Shown piece after piece: positions 8,327 to 15,979 of a stretch of 64,000 nucleotides of DNA. Source of the DNA: Nocardioides dokdonensis FR1436. GTDB taxonomy: Bacteria > Actinomycetota > Actinomycetes > Propionibacteriales > Nocardioidaceae. The notes below the pieces were generated by a model. The model was not told the DNA's origin, did no database searches, and worked only from the letters and a program-made list of their open reading frames with translations. The first letter of the stretch is position 1. Each line of letters opens with the position of its first letter. The position numbers and the translations under genes are program-made. The stretch covers positions 868,001 to 932,000 of the forward strand of contig NZ_CP015079.1 in the NCBI RefSeq assembly GCF_001653335.1, read 5' to 3'.

Positions 8327-9004
8327 GTGGCCGGATACGTGCAGGACGACATCTCCTCCGAGGAGCAGGACCGGCAGCGTGATCTGTACGCGCCGTTCAC
8401 CGCCGCACTCCGGGGACTGGTCGACGCCGGCATCCGCACCGAGGTCGACGACGACGAGATCCGTGCGGTCCAGGCGGAGGTCGAGGCGCTGACGGAGCGG
8501 CTGCGGGTCCGTCAGATCGCCGGTTCCTACGGCGTGCGCTTCAACCAGGAGGGGCGCGGACGGGCCTGGGGCAACGCCGTGGTCGGGGTCCGCAACGCGG
8601 TCGCGCCGCCGCTGGTGATCGAGCACGAGGGCGAGACCGGCCGGGTGTGGTCGGACTTCCACCTGGGCGCCGCCTACGAGGGCCCGCCCACGCTGGTGCA
8701 CGGTGGCGTCTCCGCCCTGATCCTCGACCAGATGCTCGGCGAGGCCGCCGGTGCCGGCAAGCGCCCCGGCATGACCGGCACGCTGACCCTGGTCTACCGG
8801 CAGGGCACGCCGCTGGGCCCGCTGCGCGCCGAGGCCTGGATCGACCGCGTGGACGGCATCAAGACCTGGGCCAAGGGCCGCATCCTGGGCCCCGACGGCG
8901 TGACCGTCGAGGCCGAGGGGGTCTTCATCCTCCCCAAGTGGGCGCGCCCGGCCTTCGCCGAGCAGGAGTCAGCGACGCAGCCGACCCCGCCGTTCTTCGA
9001 GTAG
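8327..9004 (+). CDS. PaaI family thioesterase (hotdog fold)
   Basis: Protein of 225 residues, with an N-terminal helical extension (about 1-75) and a hotdog thioesterase domain. The family signature is GPPTLVHGGVSALILDQMLGEAAG followed by TGTLTLVYRQGTPLGPLRAEAWID. It would hydrolyse acyl-CoA thioesters in the cytoplasm. The GTG start is leaderless by position (TAGTCT 6 nt upstream) and lies behind a KstR-like operator, suggesting induction with sterol or cholesterol-type catabolism. It ends 5 bp from the convergent ndh gene. Confidence 0.9.
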   Translation: MAGYVQDDISSEEQDRQRDLYAPFTAALRGLVDAGIRTEVDDDEIRAVQAEVEALTERLRVRQIAGSYGVRFNQEGRGRAWGNAVVGVRNAVAPPLVIEHEGETGRVWSDFHLGAAYEGPPTLVHGGVSALILDQMLGEAAGAGKRPGMTGTLTLVYRQGTPLGPLRAEAWIDRVDGIKTWAKGRILGPDGVTVEAEGVFILPKWARPAFAEQESATQPTPPFFE

Positions 9005-9009
9005 CGCGG

Positions 9010-10503
9010 TCAGGCGCGCTCGCCCGCGCGGGTGCCGCGCTCCCCCGCGTCGGTCAGCCGGGCCTCCTCGACGGCCTGGGCCTCCAGCACCGCACGGCGC
9101 TCCGCGTCGGCACGACGGCGCAGGTCGTCGTACTCGCCGGGCGCAGAGACGAGGTCCGTGGCGCCGCGCTGCAGCCTGGCCAGCGCGCTGCGTCCGAAGA
9201 TCTGCTGCTCGGTCGCGGTGCGCTCGGAGCGGCCGCGGCCCAGGAACGAGACGAACCAGTGCATGACGGCGCTGACCCGGTTCTTGAAGCCGGTGATGTA
9301 GAAGAGGTGCACCGCGAGCCACATCAGCCAGGCGATGAAGCCGGTCAGGCGCAGCCTGCCGACCATGGCGACGGCCCGGAAGCGGCTGATGGTGGCCATC
9401 GAGCCCTTGTCGAAGTACTTGAAGGGCTCCTGCGCTGGCTTGCCCTTGAGCCGGCCGTCGATCTCCTTGGCGGCGTACTTCGCGCCCTGGATCGCGACCT
9501 GGGCGACACCGGGGAGGTTGTCGAGGGCGATCATGTCGCCGACCACGAACACCTCGGGGTGGCCCGGCAGGGTCAGGTCGGGGTTGACGCCGATGCGTCC
9601 CGCACGGTCGAGCGGGGCACCGGTCTGCTCCGAGAGCGTCTTCCCCAGCGGGCTGCCCTGCACTCCGGCGGCCCAGATCTTGGTGACCGCCTCGACCCGG
9701 ACGGAGCGACCGTCCTTGTAGGACATCTCGAGACCGCGTTCGTCGACGTCGGTGACCATGGCACCGAGCACCACCTCGACACCGAGGGCCTCGAGCTCCT
9801 TCTTGGTCCGCTCCCCCAGCTTGGCCCCGAAGGGCGGCAGCACCTGCGAGGCCGCGTCGACGAGGAGGACCCGCGCCTGCCTGGTGTTGATGTGGCGGAA
9901 GTCGCGGCGCAACGTGCGGTGGGCCAGCTCGGCGATCTGGCCGGCCATCTCGACGCCGGTCGGACCGGCGCCGACGACGACGAAGGTGAGCAGGTGGTCG
10001 ACCTCCTCGCCACGGGCGGCCGCGAGCTCGGCCATCTCGAAGGCGCCGAAGATGCGCCCGCGCAGCTCGAGGGCGTCGTCGATGCTCTTCATGCCGGGCG
10101 CGAACTCGGCGAAGTGGTCGTTGCCGAAGTAGGACTGCCCGGCCCCGGCAGCGACGATCAGCGAGTCGTACTCCGACACGGTCTCGCGGCCCAGGACCTG
10201 CGAGGTGACCCGGCGCTGCTCGAGGTCGATGCCCGTGACCTCGCCCAGCAGCACCGTCGCGTTGTCCTGGGAGCTGAGGACCTCGCGCGTCGGGGGAGCG
10301 ATCTCGCCCTCGGAGAGGATGCCGGTGGCCACCTGGTAGAGCAGCGGCTGGAAGAGGTGGTGGGTGGTCTTGGCCACCATCGTCACGTCGACGTCGGCGC
10401 GTCGCAGGTGCTTGGTGCCGAAGAGCCCACCGAAGCCGGATCCGATCACCACCACCCGGTGGCGTCGTCCCGACTCGGGCGATGCGTCCTGGGTCGCGGT
10501 CAT
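9010..10503 (-). CDS. ndh: NAD(P)/FAD-dependent oxidoreductase, type II NADH dehydrogenase
   Basis: NDH-2 of 497 residues: single-subunit, non-proton-pumping NADH:quinone oxidoreductase at the inner face of the membrane. The FAD motif is VVVIGSGFGGLFGTKHL (about 17-33) and the NADH motif VVVGAGPTGVEMAGQIAEL. Other family traits are HLFQPLLYQVATGILSEGEIA, VFVVGDM and AIQGAKYAAKEI. A C-terminal hydrophobic segment (LTGFIAWLMWLAVHLFYI) anchors it. The last ~70 residues are an Arg/Glu-rich tail. The ATG at 10503 is used; the in-frame upstream extension has no family similarity. Confidence 0.93.
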   Translation of the reverse strand: MTATQDASPESGRRHRVVVIGSGFGGLFGTKHLRRADVDVTMVAKTTHHLFQPLLYQVATGILSEGEIAPPTREVLSSQDNATVLLGEVTGIDLEQRRVTSQVLGRETVSEYDSLIVAAGAGQSYFGNDHFAEFAPGMKSIDDALELRGRIFGAFEMAELAAARGEEVDHLLTFVVVGAGPTGVEMAGQIAELAHRTLRRDFRHINTRQARVLLVDAASQVLPPFGAKLGERTKKELEALGVEVVLGAMVTDVDERGLEMSYKDGRSVRVEAVTKIWAAGVQGSPLGKTLSEQTGAPLDRAGRIGVNPDLTLPGHPEVFVVGDMIALDNLPGVAQVAIQGAKYAAKEIDGRLKGKPAQEPFKYFDKGSMATISRFRAVAMVGRLRLTGFIAWLMWLAVHLFYITGFKNRVSAVMHWFVSFLGRGRSERTATEQQIFGRSALARLQRGATDLVSAPGEYDDLRRRADAERRAVLEAQAVEEARLTDAGERGTRAGERA

Positions 10504-10814
10504 GGTGGTCTCACCTCTCGATGTCCCGGGCGACGCCCGGGAGCGGGTCTGCTGGTCTGGCTCGGTCGGTCGTGCGGGGCGCTCGTGCACCGGTCCTGCG
10601 ACCGGAGCACACCCGGGAACAGCCCTCGGGCACTCCTACCCCATTCTCACGGTCTCAACAGTGGCGCACGACCGCAGCATCCGTCGCCTCGGTCACACTG
10701 CCGCGCGCCGACCGGTTCGTGGCAGCCCTCGGGTTTGCCGTGGTGCCAGCCGGGGTATCCAGACCCGTGAGCGGCTTTGCCGTCCATCCGTCGTTGTCCA
10801 CCGTGGGAGTCCTA
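10504..10814. other. Intergenic region with sigma-B-like promoter
   Basis: Divergent region between ndh and the ATPase gene. It holds no supported gene. GGTTT (10732-10736) and GGGTAT (10753-10758), 16 bp apart, match the sigma-B/sigma-F promoter form of actinobacteria and point rightwards. Confidence 0.5.
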
Positions 10815-11738
10815 GTGCCGCTGAACCGGCCCGCCCTCTCTCTGGGTGCGGGACCCCGCAGCGTTCAGGACGCGCGCCGCTGGGTGGTCGAGACCTGTCA
10901 CGCCATCGGGCGTACCGAGCTGACCGAGTGCGCCGAGCTGGGTGTCTCCGAGCTGGTCACCAACGCGCTGCTGCACGGCGAGGGGCCGATCCAGGTCCGC
11001 GTGCGCGGGACCGCCGAGCACCCCCGCGTCGAGGTCCGGGACGGCTCGCGCGACCGACCGGTGCTGCCGGTCCCGGTCGACGAGGTCGACGAGGACGAGC
11101 TGCTGCTGACCTTCGGGCGGGGCCTGAGCATCGTGGCCCGCTCCTCCGACGCCTGGGGCGCCGAGATCGAGGCCGACGGCAAGGTCGTGTGGTTCGCGCC
11201 GGCCACCGGGTTCGCCGAGGACGACGGCGTCCAGGGACTCATCACCGGCCTCGAGGAGCTCCCGGACGCGCCGCCGCGCGACCCCGTGCACGTGCGGGTG
11301 ACCGGGGTGCCCATCGACCTCTACCTGGCCTTCGAGCGGCACTTCAGCGAGCTGCGCCGCGAGGTGCGGCTGCTCGCCCTGGCCCACGAGAGCGACTACC
11401 CCCTGGCCAAGGACCTCTCCGACCTGTTCACCGACCTGGCGCGCGAGCTCCGTCACGGCATCGGCCCCGAGGAGATCGCCCAGGCCGACCAGCGTGGGGC
11501 GCACACGGCCGACATCGAGGCCGTCGTTCCGACCGGCAGCGCCGCCACCACGGAACGCTTCATCGAGCTGCTCGACCTCGCCGACGAGTTCTGCCGCCAG
11601 CAGCGGCTGCTCTCCCTGGCGCGCTCGGAGGAGCAGCGGCGCTTCCAGCAGTGGTACCTCGGCGAGTTCGTCCGGCAGGCCCGCGGCGAGCAGCCGCTGG
11701 CCTGGGCGGGCGACGGCTCGTGCTCCGACGCCTGCTGA
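10815..11738 (+). CDS. ATP-binding protein, anti-sigma/SpoIIAB-like HATPase fold
   Basis: About 307 residues. The N-terminal ~120 residues form a GHKL ATPase of the RsbW/SpoIIAB-like type: LGVSELVTNALLHG (N box), VEVRDGSRDRP (G1-like) and LTFGRGLSIVARSS (G2). The remaining ~180 residues are helical with no family I can name. Such proteins usually bind and inhibit a sigma factor or modulate a phosphatase. GTG 10815 is chosen for the GGGAG just upstream; GTG 10767, 8 nt after the sigma-B-like -10, is the alternative and would be nearly leaderless. Confidence 0.8.
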   Translation: MPLNRPALSLGAGPRSVQDARRWVVETCHAIGRTELTECAELGVSELVTNALLHGEGPIQVRVRGTAEHPRVEVRDGSRDRPVLPVPVDEVDEDELLLTFGRGLSIVARSSDAWGAEIEADGKVVWFAPATGFAEDDGVQGLITGLEELPDAPPRDPVHVRVTGVPIDLYLAFERHFSELRREVRLLALAHESDYPLAKDLSDLFTDLARELRHGIGPEEIAQADQRGAHTADIEAVVPTGSAATTERFIELLDLADEFCRQQRLLSLARSEEQRRFQQWYLGEFVRQARGEQPLAWAGDGSCSDAC

Positions 11739-11758
11739 GCACTCCCCCGCACCACCAC

Positions 11759-11764
11759 TAGGGT
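11759..11764 (+). promoter_or_regulatory. Leaderless -10 (TAGGGT) of crcB pair
   Basis: TAGGGT ends 6 nt before the GTG at 11771, and no ribosome binding site is seen, which suggests a leaderless transcript. Confidence 0.5.
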
Positions 11765-11770
11765 CAGCGC

Positions 11771-12208
11771 GTGAGCCCGCCTGCCTCCTCCGGCGCGTCG
11801 ACCGGCGCTTCCCCCGGTGTCCCGCACGGGGCATCAGCCCTCGCGGCGGTCGCGATCGGTGGGGCGAGCGGTGCGGTGCTGCGCTGGTCGATCGGCGCCG
11901 CCGCCCCCGGCGGTGACGCGGTGCTCGCGGTCACCCTGGTCGTCAACGTGGTGGGGTCCTTCGCGCTGGCGGCCCTGCCCGCCCTGCCCGCCGTACGCCG
12001 ACGCGCGCTGCTGGAGGTCGGTCTCGGACCCGGCCTGCTCGGCGGGTTCACGACGCTGTCGGCGGCCTCGGAGCAGACCAGGTCGCTCCTCGACGCGGGC
12101 CGGGTGCTGTCCGCCGCCGGCTACGTGGCGCTGACGCTCGTGGCGTCCCTGGCCGCCGTCGCCCTGGCGCGGCACTGGTCGGCCCCCCGTGCGGCGGTGG
12201 AGCGGTGA
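11771..12208 (+). CDS. crcB: Fluoride channel subunit FluC/CrcB 1
   Basis: Small four-helix membrane protein of 145 residues. It has a ~20-residue polar N-terminal extension, then GGASGAVLRWSIG, the central Asn in VVNVVGSFAL, and the Phe-box signature GLLGGFTTLSA. It exports fluoride. The second crcB gene overlaps it by 4 bp (GTGA), so the channel is probably a heterodimer, as in many Gram-positive bacteria with paired genes. No fluoride riboswitch is possible because the transcript appears leaderless. Confidence 0.92.
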   Translation: MSPPASSGASTGASPGVPHGASALAAVAIGGASGAVLRWSIGAAAPGGDAVLAVTLVVNVVGSFALAALPALPAVRRRALLEVGLGPGLLGGFTTLSAASEQTRSLLDAGRVLSAAGYVALTLVASLAAVALARHWSAPRAAVER

Positions 12209-12537
12209 CCCTGCTCCTCGTCGGTGTCGGCGGCGCCGTCGGCGCGGCGCTGCGCTGGTGGCTCGGCGTCCGGCTGGACGGGGTCCGGCTGCCGCTCGGC
12301 ACGCTGCTGGCGAACCTGGCCGGCTCGCTGCTGCTGGGGCTGTTCGTGGGCCTGGCGCTGCGCGGACACGCGCTGGCGCTGCTGGGCACCGGCTTCTGCG
12401 GTGCGTTGAGCACCTACTCCTCGTTCGCGGTCCAGGCCCACGACCGCGGCCGCCGGGCGGCGGCGTACGTGGTCGTGACGGTGCTGGGCTCGCTGCTGCT
12501 CTGCACGCTGGGCTTCGTGGTGGGCGCCGGCCGGTGA
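12205..12537 (+). CDS. crcB: Fluoride channel subunit FluC/CrcB 2
   Basis: The 110-residue second CrcB subunit has four predicted helices. Family motifs: GAVGAALRWWLG at the start, LLANLAGSLLLG (pore Asn), and GFCGALSTYSSFAVQ (Phe box and Na-site region). The start overlaps the stop of the first crcB, giving translational coupling and near-equal dosage of both subunits. Confidence 0.92.
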   Translation: MTLLLVGVGGAVGAALRWWLGVRLDGVRLPLGTLLANLAGSLLLGLFVGLALRGHALALLGTGFCGALSTYSSFAVQAHDRGRRAAAYVVVTVLGSLLLCTLGFVVGAGR

Positions 12538-12541
12538 GGAC

Positions 12542-12567
12542 CGGGCAGCGCGTCCAGGGACTGCCCG
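12542..12567. terminator. Weak hairpin between convergent genes
   Basis: A 7-bp stem CGGGCAG/CTGCCCG (12542-12548 with 12561-12567) in the 46-bp gap between crcB and the metallopeptidase gene. Confidence 0.4.
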
Positions 12568-12583
12568 TTCAGGGACTGCGTGG

Positions 12584-12958
12584 TCAGGCGTAGCCGAGGT
12601 CGTGCAACCGGGCGTCGTCGATGCCGAAGTGGTGCGCGATCTCGTGCACCACGGTGATCCGCACCTCGTGCGCGAGCTCGTCCGCGGTGTCGCAGAGGTC
12701 CAGCAGCGGGCCGCGGTAGAGGAAGATCCGGTCCGGCAGCCCGGGGGGAGACCAGGAGTCGCGCTGGGTCATCGCCACCCCGTCGTAGAGACCGAGCAGG
12801 TCCCGAGGCTCCTCGGGCGGCGGCTCCTCCTCCACCAGCACCACGACGTTGCGCACCAGGGAGGAGAGCTCCTCGGGGATCTCGTCGAGGGCGGCGTCGA
12901 CCAGCGCATCGAAGCGGGCCGGGTCCGTCACCAGCGGGTCGGAGGGGTCCAGGGGCAC
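12584..12958 (-). CDS. Metallopeptidase family protein (minimal zincin)
   Basis: Protein of about 124 residues of the small actinobacterial zincin family (PF06262 type). The C-terminal HEIAHHFG (His105, Glu106, His109) is the zinc/catalytic motif, with a conserved VRITVVHE lead-in and a downstream Asp/His cluster. Acidic LVEEEPPPEEP precedes LGLYDG and PDRIFLYRGPL, all typical of the family. The GTG start at 12958 has GGAGG unusually close (1 nt), so the exact start is uncertain. The substrate is not known. Confidence 0.85.
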   Translation of the reverse strand: MPLDPSDPLVTDPARFDALVDAALDEIPEELSSLVRNVVVLVEEEPPPEEPRDLLGLYDGVAMTQRDSWSPPGLPDRIFLYRGPLLDLCDTADELAHEVRITVVHEIAHHFGIDDARLHDLGYA

Positions 12959-12995
12959 GCCTCCATGGTGCCCGACCGGCGGCTGCCGGCGGAGG

Positions 12996-13964
12996 TCAGT
13001 CCGCGTCGTTGGCGCACCGGAAGCCCATGTTGCCGCTGGCGGAGTCCGGGGTGCTGCTCGAACGGGCGGCCACGCGGTAGCGGTGGCAGTAGGAGTCGTG
13101 GCACAGGTACGAGCCTCCGCGCACCACCCGGGCACTGCCGCTGTCCGGTCCGCGCGGATCCACGACCGGGCTGACGCGGTAGTACGCCGGGTCGAACCAG
13201 TCCGAGCACCACTCCCAGACGTTGCCCGCGGTCTGCCACAGCCCGTGCCCGTTGGCCCGGTAGGTCCTGACCGGCGCTGTAGCCAGGTGACCGTCGTCCT
13301 CGGTGTTGGCCCGGGGGAAGTCGCCCTGCCAGATGTTGCACTGCCACCGGCCGCGCGGCGTGAGCTCGTCGCCCCACGCGAAGCGGGCCCCGGCCAGCCC
13401 GCCGCGTGCGGCGTACTCCCACTCGGCCTCGGTCGGCAGCCGCTTGCCGGCCCAGGCGCAGTAGGCCACGGCGTCGTGCCAGGTGACGTGCACGACCGGG
13501 TGGTTCTGGCGAGCCTGGATGCTCGAGGCCGGGCCGCCCGGGTGGCGCCACGAGGCGCCCCGGACCGCCCACCACCAGGGCGCCTCCGCCACCGGGTGCA
13601 GCACGTCGCGGCGGTCCCCCTCGTAGGCGAGGTGGAAGACCGCCGACACGCCGAGCTCCTCCGCCTGGGTGACGTAGCCGGTGTCCTTGCAGAACGTCGC
13701 GAACGCCACGTTGGTCACGGCCGTCGCGTCCATCCGGAAGGCCGCGACCTGCACCTCGTGCACCGGGGTCTCCCCGTCGGCGGCGTACCCCTCGTCGAAG
13801 GCGTCGCCCATCGCGAAGCTCCCCGCCGGGACCAGCACCTGGCCGCGCGTGCTGCGGGGGCGGGCGGCGACGTCGTCCGCGTGGCGGGCCCGTGCGGGAG
13901 CAGGGGCGGCCCGCTGGGCGGGCACGCAGCACGGTGCGGGTCGGGAGTCGCTCACGTGGCTCAT
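12996..13964 (-). CDS. Formylglycine-generating enzyme (SUMF1/FGE family)
   Basis: Protein of 322 residues, FGE-sulfatase fold. It has VPAGSFAMGDAFDEGYAADGE, RLPTEAEWEYAARGG, GNVWEWCSDWF, VVRGGSYLC and GFRCA, all signatures of the family. The two active-site cysteines that bind copper in true FGE are present in CHDSYC (Cys288 and Cys293), so it can likely oxidise a Cys to formylglycine in a sulfatase. No sulfatase gene is in the window. The ATG at 13964 is the start; the longer frame upstream only translates tRNA-Asp. Confidence 0.93.
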   Translation of the reverse strand: MSHVSDSRPAPCCVPAQRAAPAPARARHADDVAARPRSTRGQVLVPAGSFAMGDAFDEGYAADGETPVHEVQVAAFRMDATAVTNVAFATFCKDTGYVTQAEELGVSAVFHLAYEGDRRDVLHPVAEAPWWWAVRGASWRHPGGPASSIQARQNHPVVHVTWHDAVAYCAWAGKRLPTEAEWEYAARGGLAGARFAWGDELTPRGRWQCNIWQGDFPRANTEDDGHLATAPVRTYRANGHGLWQTAGNVWEWCSDWFDPAYYRVSPVVDPRGPDSGSARVVRGGSYLCHDSYCHRYRVAARSSSTPDSASGNMGFRCANDAD

Positions 13965-13986
13965 CTTCTCGCGCACCCACAAATGC

Positions 13987-14017
13987 AAGCTGCCCAGGCC
14001 TGTGGCCTGGGCAACTT
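13987..14017 (-). terminator. Terminator after tRNA-Asp
   Basis: A perfect 10-bp stem TGCCCAGGCC/GGCCTGGGCA (13991-14000 and 14004-14013) with a 3-nt loop and flanking AAG/CTT, just downstream of tRNA-Asp on the minus strand and before the FGE start. Confidence 0.75.
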
Positions 14018-14025
14018 GCTCTTGC

Positions 14026-14102
14026 TGGCGACCCCGACGGGACTCGAACCCGCGGCCTCCGCCGTGACAGGGCGGCGCGCTAACCAACTGCGCTACGGGG
14101 CC
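14026..14102 (-). tRNA. tRNA-Asp (GUC)
   Basis: The minus strand folds into a full cloverleaf of 77 nt including encoded CCA. The acceptor GGCCCCG pairs with CGGGGTC, followed by discriminator G. The anticodon loop CTGTCAC in stem CCGCC/GGCGG gives anticodon GUC. The T loop TTCGAGT is present. Confidence 0.97.
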
Positions 14103-14220
14103 ATCGCTCACCCGGTGGAACCGAACTGGTGAAGCGTCGGAACTCTAACCCAGGACTGCTTTCTCACCCAATTCGAGGCCGGTCCGCACTGGTGGTGCGG
14201 CACCGGACCGGATCGAGCAG

Positions 14221-14293
14221 TACCCCCAACGGGATTCGAACCCGTGCTACCGCCGTGAAAGGGCGGGGTCCTGGGCCGCTAGACGATGGGGGC
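14221..14293 (-). tRNA. tRNA-Glu (UUC)
   Basis: A 73-nt cloverleaf on the minus strand, without encoded CCA. The acceptor GCCCCCA pairs with TGGGGGT, discriminator A. The anticodon loop CTTTCAC in stem CCGCC/GGCGG gives UUC. It lies upstream of tRNA-Asp in the same direction (118 bp gap), so the two are probably co-transcribed. Confidence 0.97.
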
Positions 14294-14327
14294 CGGACGC
14301 GCGACGCATCATACGCGGGCGCCGTCG

Positions 14328-15173
14328 CTAGGCGGGCGGCAGTGGCCCGAAGACCGGGCCGCCGCCGAACATCCCGCGCGGCGAGACCGGTCGTCCCCCG
14401 TCGGGCTCCGCGACGGCGTACTCCTGGGCCAGCTCGGCGGTGATCACTGCCTGACCGGTGCGCGCGTGCAGGTCCGGGTCGGCGGCCAGCGCCGCCAGCA
14501 CCCGACCCTGCAGCTCCGGGGTCTCGGCGTCGCTGACGGCCACCCCGGCGATGTCCTGGACCCCGCTGGCCAGCAGCTGCTCGGTGCGGACCAGGCCCGG
14601 CCACAGCGAGAGCACGCTCACCCCCAGCGGTCGCAGCTCCAGGGCGGCATCGAGGGTCATCTTGTCCAGGGCCGCCTTGGACATGCCGTAGAGCGTGGAG
14701 TGCAGGTAGGCGCGGGCGCCCACGGAGGAGATGTTGACGACCAGCCCGCTGCCCTGCTCGATCATCAGCGGTGCCGCTGCGTGCAGGGCGACGAAGTGGG
14801 CGCGCAGGCCGATGCCGATCAGGGAGTCCCAGTCCGAGAGCGGGCGCTCCCACAGCCTCGCGGGCCGCGCGTGGTCCATCCGCGGCCCGGCCCAGGCGTT
14901 GTTGACCAGCAGGTCGAGGCTCCCGGACGCGGCGGCGACACCCCGCACGAGGGCGGCGACGGCGCCGTCGTCGGTGTGCTCGCAGCGCCACGCCCGTCCC
15001 TGGCCGCCGGCGGCGTGGACCCGCGCGACGGTGCCGGCCAGCCGCGCCTCGTCACGTCCCGAGACGTGCACGGTCCACCCGGCCTCGGCCAGCCCGACAG
15101 CGATGCCCTGGCCGACGCCCTTGCTGCCGCCGGTGACCAGCGCGACCCGCCCGGTGCCGCTGGCCCCGCTCAC
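14328..15173 (-). CDS. SDR family oxidoreductase
   Basis: Classical short-chain dehydrogenase/reductase of 281 residues. NAD(P) motif VALVTGGSKGVGQGIA (about residues 9-24), NNAWAG, catalytic Ser in VNISSVGA, and YGMSK with catalytic Tyr and Lys. The PG motif (LWPGLVRTE) follows. The GTG start overlaps the stop of the SnoaL-like gene by GTGA, so the two proteins are coupled and may act on the same small molecule. The substrate is unknown. Confidence 0.9.
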   Translation of the reverse strand: MSGASGTGRVALVTGGSKGVGQGIAVGLAEAGWTVHVSGRDEARLAGTVARVHAAGGQGRAWRCEHTDDGAVAALVRGVAAASGSLDLLVNNAWAGPRMDHARPARLWERPLSDWDSLIGIGLRAHFVALHAAAPLMIEQGSGLVVNISSVGARAYLHSTLYGMSKAALDKMTLDAALELRPLGVSVLSLWPGLVRTEQLLASGVQDIAGVAVSDAETPELQGRVLAALAADPDLHARTGQAVITAELAQEYAVAEPDGGRPVSPRGMFGGGPVFGPLPPA

Positions 15174-15664
15174 GACAGGGTCTCCGTGATGTCGGCGCCC
15201 TCGGCCAGCGGCGTCGCCAGCGTCCAGAGGGTGCGCACGTGGCAGGAGCTGATGCGCCACGCACCGTCCTCGACCACGTAGCGGTCGTCGTACTCGATGG
15301 TGCTGACCCGCTCCATCCGGTCGGCCAGGGTGACCTGGCGGAACCGCAGCGTCCACCGCCCGCGCGCCTCGGTCCCGGACAGGACCTCGATGTCGGGGTG
15401 CAGGCCGTGGTGCATGTCGAGCACCACGTAGGCGCCCTCCCGGCGCTGCAGCGCCATCCGCCGGTAGACCTCGGTGACGCCGTCGGCGTCCTCGAAGCGC
15501 CCGATCTTCGGCCCGTAGTCCACGACGGCGCCCCGGGCCACGAACGCGGCCCGGAAGCCCTCGGGGTCCTTGTGGTCGCAGGCCCGCAGGTAGCGGTGCT
15601 TCAGCACCTTGATGGCCTCGATCGCCTCGAGCCGGGCGATGCGCTGTTCCAGGGTGGGGGTCAT
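15170..15664 (-). CDS. Nuclear transport factor 2 (SnoaL-like) family protein
   Basis: Protein of 164 residues with the NTF2/SnoaL_4 layout: N-terminal helices LEQRIARLEAIEAIKVLKHRYLRACDHKD, then GFRAAFVARGAVVDYGPKIG, then a curved sheet ending with WRISSCHVRTLWT. Proteins of this fold act as hydratases, isomerases or binding proteins. It is the first gene of a coupled pair with the SDR. The ATG at 15664 is chosen; the longer frame upstream is antisense to tRNA-Phe. Confidence 0.85.
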   Translation of the reverse strand: MTPTLEQRIARLEAIEAIKVLKHRYLRACDHKDPEGFRAAFVARGAVVDYGPKIGRFEDADGVTEVYRRMALQRREGAYVVLDMHHGLHPDIEVLSGTEARGRWTLRFRQVTLADRMERVSTIEYDDRYVVEDGAWRISSCHVRTLWTLATPLAEGADITETLS

Positions 15665-15805
15665 CACCCCATCCTCACCAGCGCGCCCGGGTCCGGCCGG
15701 TGCGCTCCCACGAGCCGGGATCGTGCACCACCCAGCGGCGGGCGGGCGCCCGCCGGGCAGGATTTGTCCGGCCCACGACCTGCTGCTGTAAGGTGACGGT
15801 CGCTC

Positions 15806-15879
15806 GGGCAGGTAGCTCAGTTGGTACGAGCGTCCGCCTGAAAAGTGGAAGGTCGGCGGTTCGACCCCGCCCCTGCCCA
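15806..15879 (+). tRNA. tRNA-Phe (GAA)
   Basis: A 74-nt cloverleaf with no encoded CCA. The acceptor GGGCAGG pairs with CCTGCCC, discriminator A. The anticodon loop CTGAAAA gives GAA. The T arm GGCGG-TTCGACC-CCGCC is intact. Confidence 0.97.
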
Positions 15880-15905
15880 CGAGCAACGCAGGTCTCTGAC
15901 CTGCG

Positions 15906-15940
15906 CGAAGGGCCCCACCGGTCTCCGGCGGGGCCCTTCG
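15906..15940 (+). terminator. Terminator after tRNA-Phe
   Basis: An 11-bp perfect stem CGAAGGGCCCC/GGGGCCCTTCG (15906-15916 with 15930-15940), 27 bp after the tRNA. It may also serve the convergent ATPase operon. Confidence 0.8.
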
Positions 15941-15979
15941 GCCGTTCCGGGGGCACCCACCCCGCTGTGGGCCGGTCGC

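Noticed and set aside
13965..14111. N-terminal extension of the FGE frame (GPVAQLVSAPPCHGGGRGFESRRG)
   Set aside because: This is the translation of tRNA-Asp, a well-known artefact; the real start is 13964.
15665..15886. N-terminal extension of the SnoaL-like frame
   Set aside because: It reads antisense through tRNA-Phe.
15806..15940. Integration (att) site at tRNA-Phe
   Set aside because: No integrase gene and no repeat of the tRNA 3' end is seen in the window.
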